7,985 nucleotides of DNA from CAYTAP01 sp964435775 (GCA_964435775.1 CAYTAP010000149.1:1-7985), one strand, 5' to 3'; numbered from the stretch's first letter, positions 1-6,165 are shown. Numbers and translations: made by a program. The notes: generated from the sequence alone by a model not told the origin.

Positions 1-480
1 GATCGCCGACTGATACGCGCCGTTCATCGGCACCTGCGCCATGGCCGCCTCCACCGCGGCCGCGTGTTCGCGCGTGCCCGGCATGGTCGCCGCCTGGGCG
101 ATTTGCGCGCTCGACTGCGCGTTAACCTCGCTCGTGATGTCGAATCGCTGCACCCGCTGATGAATCCCGCCCCACGGGATCACCGCGATCGAGATGATCG
201 CCACCATGATCATGATCGCTGGCGCGAGCGTGAAGAGCTTCCAGTCGGCGGCCTTGGAACGAAAGTCCTCTTTGAACAGGAACTTCAACCCGTCCGCCAT
301 TGGTTGGAGCAACCCGCCCGGCCCGACGCGATTGGGTCCCAGACGATCCTGCACCCACGAAGCGATCTTCCGCTCCAGGAGGATCAGGTACGCGACCATC
401 CCCATGATGACCCCATGCGCCACCAGCGCAATCCAGAACCACGCCGGAATCCGCACAATAAAATCTTCAAGCCAGTCCAT
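1..480 (-). CDS. nuoH: NADH-quinone oxidoreductase subunit H (complex I), N-terminal part, cut by window edge
   Basis: This is the N-terminal 160 codons of the NuoH/ND1 membrane subunit of respiratory complex I, which helps form the quinone site where the peripheral arm meets the membrane arm. I read it by translating the reverse complement; the frame is open to the window edge. A first transmembrane helix (about residues 12-34) runs into the family signature LLERKIASWVQDRLGPNRVG (about 34-53), followed by GGLLQPMADGLKFLFKEDF (about 55-73). A second hydrophobic helix (about 84-105) ends in VIPWG. After it comes a hydrophilic, Ala/Gln/Glu-rich stretch of at least 50 residues, longer than the loop usually found there. 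I chose the ATG at 480 because GGGA lies six bases upstream; an in-frame ATG at 486 directly abuts that motif. The gene upstream is not a nuo gene, so nuoH appears to lead its nuo segment. The identity is near certain; the rest of the protein lies outside the window. Confidence 0.95.
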   Translation of the reverse strand, partial: MDWLEDFIVRIPAWFWIALVAHGVIMGMVAYLILLERKIASWVQDRLGPNRVGPGGLLQPMADGLKFLFKEDFRSKAADWKLFTLAPAIMIMVAIISIAVIPWGGIHQRVQRFDITSEVNAQSSAQIAQAATMPGTREHAAAVEAAMAQVPMNGAYQSAI

Positions 481-576
481 GCTCATTCCCAATCTCGCAA
501 ACTCGCCCCCACCCCCGCTTTTTCTCACACATCACGCCCCACGACTCGACGGAGCTCGCCGAAGTCTCATCACGCC

Positions 577-1272
577 TCACTTCTCCCCATTCGCCGCCTT
601 TCGCACCGCCTCGCTCACCTTCCGATGCCTCGCCTGCCGCGCATCGATCGCATGCTCATACTTCCCCGCCGCGATCTCCCCGGCCAATTCCGTGTATGCC
701 GCCGCCTGCGCCTCCACCCGCATCGCCTGCTCGTCGGGCTTGGCGAACATCTCCCCCAGCGCCATCTGCCACTGCCCCTGCTCGTTCCGCCGCAAAACCA
801 CCGGCGGGGCCTTGTCGCCGCCGGCGTACAGCTTCACCGAATCCTCCGACGGATGCTCCTCCCGCGCCGACGCGATCCGCGCCACCTCCCGCGTGATCGA
901 ATCGCTCAGCCCCATCTGCGTAAACCCATCCGGCCCCCATTTCGCCACCGACGCATCTCGCAGCCGCCCGATCGCCTCGCCCAGCCCCACATACGCCTTG
1001 GCCAGTTCCTGATCCTGCGGCGTTTGCGTACGATACACCCTCGCCAGCGTCGCCGCATCCCCCCGCGCCAATGCCATATATTGTAATGTCAACGCCCCGA
1101 CTGGCGTCTTGAGCATCCCCTCGGCCCCATCATCCGCTTGCGTCGTCGCGGCCGCCTGTGGCGTCGGCGCGGTCGTCGCAGGCGGCGAAGTCTCGGCCGC
1201 TCCCGCCGCGCCAAGCCATAGACTCAATCCCGCAACAACCACCCCGCCATGAATCAGCGCTGCTCGCAACAT
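577..1272 (-). CDS. Exported protein of unknown function
   Basis: This gene encodes 231 residues, and I do not recognise a family. The N-terminus looks like a Sec signal peptide: a short basic start (MLRAALIHGG), a hydrophobic core to about residue 22, and an Ala-Gly-Ala-Ala cleavage region near residue 26. A Thr/Pro/Ala-rich linker follows (about 27-50), typical of an exported protein with a flexible stalk. The rest is mostly helical and charged. VVLRRNEQGQWQM (about 158-170) resembles the last strands of NTF2/SnoaL-like domains, which is only a weak hint. The C-terminus is basic and Ala-rich. The frame is open back to 1530, but that part reads through an intergenic repeat. I chose the ATG at 1272 because it places the signal peptide at the N-terminus and has a GGAAGGGAG purine tract about nine bases upstream. 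nuoH follows on the same strand after roughly 96 bases, so the two may be co-transcribed. The gene is probably real; its function is unknown. Confidence 0.75.
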   Translation of the reverse strand: MLRAALIHGGVVVAGLSLWLGAAGAAETSPPATTAPTPQAAATTQADDGAEGMLKTPVGALTLQYMALARGDAATLARVYRTQTPQDQELAKAYVGLGEAIGRLRDASVAKWGPDGFTQMGLSDSITREVARIASAREEHPSEDSVKLYAGGDKAPPVVLRRNEQGQWQMALGEMFAKPDEQAMRVEAQAAAYTELAGEIAAGKYEHAIDARQARHRKVSEAVRKAANGEK

Positions 1273-1350
1273 GGCTTCATACTCCCTTCCCCCGCGCCCC
1301 GCGTCAACGCGGGCGGCCGGAGTTTGGACATTTCGGGTCCGTGACACTTC

Positions 1351-1480
1351 CGGCGGTCTTTCTCCCTCCCCCGCGTACGCGCGGGGGAGGGCTGGGGAGG
1401 GGGTTCCGCTTGATTCTCCGCGAAAGTCCCCCTCCCTAGCCCTCCCCCGGCGTACCGGGGGAGGGAACAAGAAAGCCGCT
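1351..1480. repeat. Composite inverted repeat of two facing hairpin elements
   Basis: Two copies of an element of about 50 bases lie in opposite orientation around a spacer of about 24 bases (1404-1427). Each copy contains its own palindrome. In the left copy, arms CCCTCCCCC (1364-1372) and GGGGGAGGG (1383-1391) flank a GC/TA-rich centre. In the right copy, an 11-bp perfect stem (1440-1450 with 1455-1465) has a CGTA loop. Each palindrome is followed by a second G-rich run (1392-1403, matched in reverse by 1428-1439). The similarity extends into the outer flanks, where CTTTCT is matched by its complement AGAAAG. The structure resembles a dispersed intergenic repeat of REP/MITE type, but no transposase is present. 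Such a structure could also form a strong RNA hairpin near the 5' leader of either neighbour. Confidence 0.85.
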
Positions 1481-1534
1481 GATTCCGTCATGGATCCGGA
1501 TATTTCCACAGCACGCCCGAAATTACCCAATCGA

Positions 1535-1564
1535 TGAACAATCGCGCGGCGGATCGACTATAAT
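1535..1564 (+). promoter_or_regulatory. Probable sigma-70 promoter for ybaB
   Basis: A perfect TATAAT -10 hexamer lies at 1559-1564. TGAACA (1535-1540) matches four of six bases of the -35 consensus at a spacing of 18. Transcription would start near 1571, giving a leader of about 75 bases before the ybaB start. The -10 box stands out in this GC-rich sequence, but the -35 is only fair. Confidence 0.5.
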
Positions 1565-1647
1565 GCCCTCCTTGAACGCGTCTCGTCCCCAAGCCGGGGC
1601 GCGGGGTGCGTGTCCGAACCCTCCTCGCTTTTTATGGAGAAGCCGCG

Positions 1648-1992
1648 ATGTCGATGTTCGATGCCTTGAAAAACATGGGAAACCTGAACGACTTGATGAG
1701 CAAGGCCCGCCAGATGCAGGACCAGATGAAGTCGATGCAGGAGGAAATGGCGAAAAAAACCGTCACCGCCGACGCCGGCGGCGGAATGGTGCAAGCCACG
1801 GTCAACGGCAAGATGGAATTGACCAAACTGAGGATCGACAAGGAAAAAATCGACGTCAACGACACCGAACTGCTCGAGGATGTCATCATCGCCGCCGTCC
1901 ACGGCGCCCAAACCAAGGCCGCCGCCATGCTCCAGGAGGAAATGCAAAAGCTGACCGGCAACCTCGGCCTCCCGCCGGGGATGCTGCCGTGA
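1648..1992 (+). CDS. ybaB: YbaB/EbfC family nucleoid-associated DNA-binding protein
   Basis: This 114-residue protein matches the YbaB/EbfC family (usually about 100-115 residues) of homodimeric nucleoid-associated proteins that bind DNA and affect its organisation and expression. The family layout is visible. An N-terminal, Met/Gln/Lys-rich helix (about 10-37, LMSKARQMQDQMKSMQEEMA) forms the tweezer arm. The core strand region follows (about 38-65, with GGGMVQATVNGKMELTKLRI). Next is the DTELLEDVIIAAVHGAQTKA helix (about 72-91) and a tail ending GLPPGMLP. The ATG at 1648 has GGAG eight bases upstream; the next codons include a second in-frame ATG at 1654, and an upstream in-frame start at 1606 lacks support. 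In many bacteria ybaB sits between dnaX and recR. Neither is present here: an exported-protein gene lies upstream in the opposite direction and an amidotransferase lies downstream. The identification is secure. Confidence 0.95.
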   Translation: MSMFDALKNMGNLNDLMSKARQMQDQMKSMQEEMAKKTVTADAGGGMVQATVNGKMELTKLRIDKEKIDVNDTELLEDVIIAAVHGAQTKAAAMLQEEMQKLTGNLGLPPGMLP

Positions 1993-2057
1993 GCAGTGTC
2001 ATCGTATTTCGCCTCCCTTGACCCCTCGCCCCCGCTGATGGATCATTTACCCCACTT

Positions 2058-2888
2058 ATGAGCAGTGTTTTCATTTTGCAGCATGTTCCCTACGAGGGTC
2101 CCGGGCGGATTGTGCCGGTTTTTGGAGATTACGGCATACCCACCGAGGTTCGCCGGCTGGACCTTGGCGATGAAGTACCCACTGATCTGGAGGAGATTCG
2201 CGCCCTGGTCATCATGGGCGGGCCAATGGGCGTGGCCGACATTGACGGGGGGAAATACCCGTTCATGGCCGCCGAGGTGGCGCTGCTCAAGCGGATGATC
2301 GAGCATGATCGCACGGTCTTGGGGATTTGTTTGGGGGCGCAGCTTCTGGCTCACGCGGGGGGGGCGAAGGTTTATCCCAATGTGAAGATGGCGCCCCCGG
2401 CCGGGCCGGGTCAGCCGCCCAAGCCGGCCGAGCCGCTCACGCCGCTGCCGGAGATCGGCTTCGCGGGTGTCATGTTCCCCTTCCCCGGCGGGACCGAGCC
2501 AATCGTGCAAGGGATGATCGACGGCGCTCCGATGTTCCACTGGCATTTTGACACATTTGATCTCCCCGCGCTCCCGGTGCCGCCCAATGCGCCTCCGCCG
2601 CCAGCGCCCCGCCCTCCCACGGGCAATTCGCTCCTCTCCACCACCCGGACGTGCCGCAACCAGGCGTTTCGATTCAAAAACCGCCTTTTTGGCTTTCAGT
2701 ACCACATTGAAAGCACCCGTGAGGGGATCGCCGCCCTGCTCGAACAGCACCCCCAGGACGCCATTCAGGCGCTCGGTCCCGACGGCGTGGAGCAGGTTCG
2801 CCAACAAACCAACGATCTATTCCCGCGCTACGAGCGGATGAGCGACCGCATCCTTCGTAATTTCGTGCAATACTTGAAGCTGAGTTGA
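2058..2888 (+). CDS. Class I glutamine amidotransferase (GMP-synthase-like GATase domain protein)
   Basis: This is a stand-alone class I (triad) glutamine amidotransferase of 276 residues, which would release ammonia from glutamine or act on a related gamma-glutamyl or amide substrate. The catalytic elements are visible: the nucleophile elbow GICLGAQLLA with Cys91, and FGFQYHIEST with His216 and Glu218. It also has the MGGPMGV oxyanion-side loop (about 53-59) and the FHWHFDTFDLP and CRNQAFR signatures typical of the GMP-synthase-like stand-alone GATases. It has no synthetase partner domain. Two proline-rich insertions interrupt the fold, about 112-131 (before EIGF) and about 171-188 (before LLSTT). 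The substrate cannot be deduced. It is not EgtC, which is a class II enzyme with an N-terminal Cys. The ATG at 2058 lacks a good Shine-Dalgarno sequence, but it gives the expected N-terminal strand (VFILQHV). A gap of 65 bases follows ybaB, so read-through transcription is possible. Confidence 0.9.
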   Translation: MSSVFILQHVPYEGPGRIVPVFGDYGIPTEVRRLDLGDEVPTDLEEIRALVIMGGPMGVADIDGGKYPFMAAEVALLKRMIEHDRTVLGICLGAQLLAHAGGAKVYPNVKMAPPAGPGQPPKPAEPLTPLPEIGFAGVMFPFPGGTEPIVQGMIDGAPMFHWHFDTFDLPALPVPPNAPPPPAPRPPTGNSLLSTTRTCRNQAFRFKNRLFGFQYHIESTREGIAALLEQHPQDAIQALGPDGVEQVRQQTNDLFPRYERMSDRILRNFVQYLKLS

Positions 2889-2892
2889 TGCG

Positions 2893-3041
2893 TGGAAAGG
2901 TGGGAAGTGGAAAGATAGAGGTAGGAAGCAGGAGGTGGGAAGTGAAGAAAGCCGCCTCAAGTGGCTGAACCTTTGTCCATCGACCGCCGACTTCCAACTT
3001 CCTACCGCTCACCTCTAACTTCCAACTTCCGACTTCCTACC
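2893..3041. repeat. Purine/pyrimidine inverted repeat built from GGAAGT-like units
   Basis: The 153-bp gap between the amidotransferase and the membrane protein gene is almost wholly filled by this element. The left arm (about 2893-2948) is nearly all purine, with repeated GGAAGTG and GAGGTAGGAAG units. The right arm (about 2989-3041) is the pyrimidine counterpart, with repeated ACTTCC and CACCTCTAACTTCC units. The arms are imperfect complements with small length differences and leave a central loop of about 40 bases. The right arm ends directly at the ATG of the next gene, which therefore has no Shine-Dalgarno sequence. It has the look of a dispersed intergenic repeat or of a slippage-expanded palindrome. 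Confidence 0.75.
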
Positions 3042-4466
3042 ATGTCCCTGTGGAATTACATCGCGAGCTTGAAGAATCGCCCATTGGTGCGGCCTTGGGC
3101 GCTGGCGGTGCCGATTGTGGTGCTGCTGCTGGCGCTGCCGCTGCTGCGCCCGCTGCGACATCCAATGAGCTGGCAAATCTCCACCGGAGAGATGTCGCGT
3201 CTGGCGACCATCCAGGCGATCGTCGAACATCGCACCCTCGCGATCGACAACACCAGCTTCGCCACCACGAGCGACCGCATCGTCGTTGATGGCCAACACT
3301 TCAGCGATCAGCCCCCCATGCTCGCGGTGCTCCTGTCGCCGGCGTACGCCATCATGCACCGATTGGGGTACACGCTCCCCGATAATCCCACGCTCGTTGC
3401 GTATCTGCTGACCATCCTCGGCGCGACGCTTCCCGTTGTCGTGTCGGCCGGTCTGATTTATCGCATGGGGCGGCTTTTCGAACTGCCCCGCAAATGGCGC
3501 ACCCTCCTGGCCGCCACGGTCGTCTTCGGCAGCGGGCTGTTTGTGTATGCCGTGGTGCTCAATGCCCACGCGCCGGCCGCCTTTCTGGTTCTCGCCGCGG
3601 CCGCATGCCTCATCCAAGCCGCCTCGCGCCCACGCCCCGTGCGCGCCACGGGCTGGTTGATCCTCGCGGGATTGTGCGCCGCATTCGCCGCCGCGATTGA
3701 CCTCCCCGCTGTCGCATTTCTCGCCTTGTTCCCCCTCGTCATCGCCACGATGCGCCGATCCTTTCTCCTCCGCACCGGCGGGGTTGGGCTGTATCTCCTG
3801 GGCGTCCTACCCGTCCTGGCGCTTCAAGCGTGGCTCATGGCCCCCATCACCGGCGACCTGCTCCCCCCCACGCTTCATCCGGAACTGGCTCGGCAGGCGT
3901 CGATTCTCCCCGCGCGGCAGGCGCTGTCCGTGGACCTTCCCGCGCGCAACCTCGATGATGACGTCCCCCTCAAGGCGCCCCTGCCCGAATACGGCGTTCG
4001 CGCCACGCTGCGGCGCACCTTCCTGGCGCTCTTCGGCGACCACGGCGCGGTCAGCCATTTCCCCATCCTGATCATCGCCATCTTCGGAACCGCCGCCGTC
4101 ATGCACCGGCATTGGCCGGTCAGCACGAAAATGCTCGCGGTCATCACGCTCGCCGGCAGCGCGGCCATCGTGGTTGGCTGTGCGATGATTCGTCCCGACT
4201 GGACGCACGCGATGTTCGGCGCCCGCTGGTTCATCGTCTTCCTCCCCCTGCTCATCTTCTGGTGCGGCGCATGGATGCGCCGATCGCACCACCCATTCGC
4301 CTGGGCGATGGCCGGGCTGCTCCTGGCGTTCAGCGTCGCGGTTTCTCTGCTTGGAGCGACGGACCCCGCCCCGCGCGACGGCTTCGACACCTACACCCCC
4401 GCCGTCGCGCTGCATGAACTCCTTCACCCGACGACCAACCCGCCCACAACGCTGGCCGGGGGCTAG
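3042..4466 (+). CDS. Polytopic membrane protein, GT-C / ArnT-PMT-like glycosyltransferase family member
   Basis: This 474-residue inner-membrane protein has about ten hydrophobic helices (near 19-36, 92-107, 115-140, 153-172, 176-193, 203-235, 247-266, 338-355, 364-382, 392-411 and 418-438). After the first helix comes a periplasmic loop with TGEMSRLATIQAIVEHRTLAID (about 48-69) and then SDQPPMLAVLLSPAY (about 88-102). An acidic residue in the first loop (here Glu50) followed by a (S)D(K/Q)PP motif is the layout of lipid-linked-sugar glycosyltransferases of the GT39/GT83 (PMT/ArnT) type, so a transferase using a polyprenyl-phosphate sugar is the best inference. A large soluble loop lies at about 267-337. 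Donor and acceptor are unknown. I chose the ATG at 3042 because the residues encoded before it (GTG at 2961) come from the intergenic repeat. No Shine-Dalgarno sequence precedes the ATG, so the start is less certain than the family. Confidence 0.8.
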   Translation: MSLWNYIASLKNRPLVRPWALAVPIVVLLLALPLLRPLRHPMSWQISTGEMSRLATIQAIVEHRTLAIDNTSFATTSDRIVVDGQHFSDQPPMLAVLLSPAYAIMHRLGYTLPDNPTLVAYLLTILGATLPVVVSAGLIYRMGRLFELPRKWRTLLAATVVFGSGLFVYAVVLNAHAPAAFLVLAAAACLIQAASRPRPVRATGWLILAGLCAAFAAAIDLPAVAFLALFPLVIATMRRSFLLRTGGVGLYLLGVLPVLALQAWLMAPITGDLLPPTLHPELARQASILPARQALSVDLPARNLDDDVPLKAPLPEYGVRATLRRTFLALFGDHGAVSHFPILIIAIFGTAAVMHRHWPVSTKMLAVITLAGSAAIVVGCAMIRPDWTHAMFGARWFIVFLPLLIFWCGAWMRRSHHPFAWAMAGLLLAFSVAVSLLGATDPAPRDGFDTYTPAVALHELLHPTTNPPTTLAGG

Positions 4467-4742
4467 CGATGCGTCCCGCGCCGCTGCACACCCGCCGACG
4501 CTTGCCGGGATCGTCCACAATCACCAACACCGCGCTGGGTCGACGGTATTGTGTTGTCGTATTCATGCCATGTGCTCACGAAGATAAAAAACCCACTCGC
4601 TCCGCATTTTAGACGATGACGTTCACAATCCATCGCGTCATACTTCATGGTTCGTCATTCATCACACGAGTACCCACGCGGCCGCGCCGTCCATCCGGCG
4701 GGCGTTCGCGGAGCGGCCTCTTGTTTTACATGGAGAAGCGTC
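4467..4742 (+). other. Intergenic leader before egtB
   Basis: This 276-bp stretch contains no gene that I can support. The egtB frame is open back to an ATG at 4647, but that extension lacks a ribosome binding site and any family similarity. I see no convincing -35/-10 pair and no U-tailed terminator hairpin after the membrane protein gene. A relatively AT-rich patch at about 4580-4615 is the likeliest place for an egtB promoter. The segment ends in the egtB Shine-Dalgarno sequence. Confidence 0.5.
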
Positions 4743-6077
4743 ATGACCATCGCGGATTATTCGTCAACACGCCGACCGCACGGGATCGAACAAACCGCGC
4801 GCGGCGACTCGCCATCCGGACATCCCTCTCGCCGCGCCCGGCTCAGCGATTCATACAAGCGCGTGCGGGCGTTCAGCGAACACCTGGCCGAACCGCTGGA
4901 GACCGAGGATTACGTCATCCAGTCGATGCCCGATGCCAGCCCGACCAAGTGGCACTTGGCGCACACAAGCTGGTTTTTCGAGACGTTCATCCTCGCATCG
5001 CACGTCGCGGGGTATCACTCGCCACATCCGCAGTACAACTATCTTTTCAATTCCTATTACAACACCGTCGGCCCGCAGCATTGCCGGCCTCGCCGCGGAC
5101 TTCTCTCGCGCCCCACCGTCGCCGACACCTATGAGTATCGTCGCCATGTCGATGAGGCGATTCTTCAATTCCTCAAGGACGCCGACGACGCGACGCTCAA
5201 CAAGATCGAACCCGTGCTCACGCTCGGCCTGCATCACGAGCAGCAGCATCAGGAGTTGATGCTGACCGACCTGAAGCACGCTTTCGCCGCCAACCCGCTT
5301 CATCCAATTTACCGCGAACGCCGCGACGAACCCGCCGCCCAGGCAACGCCGCTCGAATGGGTGAAATACCCCGAAGGACTCGATTGGATCGGGTTCGACG
5401 GCGAAGGGTTTTCCTATGACAACGAATCCCCGCGACACCGCGAGTTCTTGCACGAATACTCCCTGGCCACGCGTCTGAGCACGAGCGGCGAATACATGGC
5501 GTTCATGGCCGACGGCGGTTACGAGCGCCCCGAGTTCTGGCTGTCGGCCGGGATCGCCACCGCCCGCGCCCAGCATTGGAACGCTCCCCTCTATTGGGAA
5601 CAGCGCGACGGTCAGTGGTGGCAAATGACGCTGTCGGGCATGCGCCCCGTCGATCCGGCCGAGCCGGTATGCCACGTCAGCTATTTCGAGGCCGACGCCT
5701 TCGCGCGATGGTCGGGCAAGCGCCTTCCCACGGAAGCCGAATGGGAAATCGCGGCGGATGATCTTCCCATTCAAGGTCAATTCGCCGACGCCGGCCGATA
5801 TCATCCAGCGCCGGCGACCAACCAGGAAACCGGCGGAGCGCTCCAGCAAATGTTCGGCGACGTCTGGCAATGGACGCAAAGTTCCTACGCGGCCTACCCC
5901 GGCTATCGCCCCGCCCCCGGCGCGCTCGGCGAATACAACGGCAAGTTCATGTGCAACCAATACGTCCTCCGCGGCGGCTCGTGCGCCACCTCGCGCTCCC
6001 ACATTCGCAGGACATACCGCAACTTTTTCCCGCCCGACGCCCGGTGGCAGTTCACCGGCATCCGATTGGCGGAGTGA
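4743..6077 (+). CDS. egtB: Ergothioneine biosynthesis protein EgtB, iron-dependent sulfoxide synthase
   Basis: EgtB uses non-haem Fe(II) and O2 to couple hercynine to a thiol donor, forming a sulfoxide intermediate of ergothioneine. This 444-residue protein has both expected domains. An N-terminal DinB-like four-helix region (about 36-185) is followed by a C-terminal formylglycine-generating-enzyme-like fold (about 205-443, with KRLPTEAEWE, FGDVWQWT and VLRGGSC). The three iron ligands are readable: His74 in KWHLAHTSWFFE, and His165 and His169 in HHEQQHQE (the HX3HXE motif). FNSYYNTVG (about 102-110) carries tandem tyrosines at 105-106, a pattern I associate with the Chloracidobacterium-type EgtB that accepts cysteine rather than gamma-glutamylcysteine. 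That substrate call is inference. The ATG at 4743 has GGAG seven bases upstream in a context (ATGGAGAAGC) identical to the one before ybaB. egtD follows 113 bases downstream, so the two form a minimal ergothioneine operon. Confidence 0.95.
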   Translation: MTIADYSSTRRPHGIEQTARGDSPSGHPSRRARLSDSYKRVRAFSEHLAEPLETEDYVIQSMPDASPTKWHLAHTSWFFETFILASHVAGYHSPHPQYNYLFNSYYNTVGPQHCRPRRGLLSRPTVADTYEYRRHVDEAILQFLKDADDATLNKIEPVLTLGLHHEQQHQELMLTDLKHAFAANPLHPIYRERRDEPAAQATPLEWVKYPEGLDWIGFDGEGFSYDNESPRHREFLHEYSLATRLSTSGEYMAFMADGGYERPEFWLSAGIATARAQHWNAPLYWEQRDGQWWQMTLSGMRPVDPAEPVCHVSYFEADAFARWSGKRLPTEAEWEIAADDLPIQGQFADAGRYHPAPATNQETGGALQQMFGDVWQWTQSSYAAYPGYRPAPGALGEYNGKFMCNQYVLRGGSCATSRSHIRRTYRNFFPPDARWQFTGIRLAE

Positions 6078-6093
6078 TGCGTGACGAACCTTC

Positions 6094-6165
6094 GTAGGGT
6101 CCGTGGTACTCCGCGGACCATTGCTTCCAGCGCGAAGATGGTCCGCGGAGTACCACGGACTCTAC
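6094..6165. repeat. Long, nearly perfect hairpin between egtB and egtD
   Basis: Two 28-base arms (6094-6121 and 6138-6165) are complementary at every position except one, where 6098 and 6161 form a G-U pair in RNA. The 16-base centre can form a further CTTC/GAAG stem (6124-6127 with 6134-6137) around a six-base loop. The arms contain GGTCCGCGGAGTACCACGGA on one strand. No run of T follows the 3' arm, so it is not a classical intrinsic terminator. It begins 16 bases after the egtB stop and ends 25 bases before the egtD start, leaving the egtD ribosome binding site free. It is likely a dispersed palindromic repeat and may reduce read-through or protect the mRNA end. Confidence 0.9.

Larger units (their letters stand above)
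1273..1647. other. Intergenic region between divergent genes
   Basis: This 375-bp stretch separates the minus-strand exported-protein gene from plus-strand ybaB. It holds the composite inverted repeat at about 1351-1480 and a probable sigma-70 promoter for ybaB near 1535-1564. The frames that stay open across it on both strands come from the repeat, have low-complexity Pro/Arg-rich translations and have no ribosome binding site, so I do not call a gene here. I see no clear promoter for the minus-strand gene. Confidence 0.7.

Noticed and set aside
64..1086. Long plus-strand open frame across nuoH and the exported-protein gene
   Set aside because: Its translation is Arg/Pro/His-rich without domains, and it lies opposite two supported genes; it is a high-GC shadow frame.
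1364..1465. CRISPR-like repeat array
   Set aside because: Only two copies are present, they are in opposite orientation, and there are no further repeat-spacer units or cas genes.
1273..1530. N-terminal extension of the exported-protein gene to an ATG at 1530
   Set aside because: The extra residues are read from the composite repeat and would bury the signal peptide internally; the start at 1272 has a good ribosome binding site.
2043..2807. 254-codon minus-strand open frame
   Set aside because: It lies antisense to the amidotransferase, which has a complete catalytic triad; the minus-strand product has no recognisable motif.
2058..2888. Amidotransferase as EgtC of the ergothioneine pathway
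   Set aside because: EgtC is a class II (N-terminal Cys) amidohydrolase; this protein has the class I Cys-His-Glu triad and is separated from egtB by a membrane protein gene.
4647..4742. Longer egtB start at 4647
   Set aside because: There is no ribosome binding site and the extension has no family similarity, while the ATG at 4743 has GGAG at good spacing.
4851..6002. 383-codon minus-strand open frame
   Set aside because: It is the antisense of egtB, whose motifs are unmistakable; no family features are visible on the minus strand.
6094..6165. Classical rho-independent terminator after egtB
   Set aside because: The stem is far longer than usual and no T-run follows it; a dispersed palindrome is the better description.
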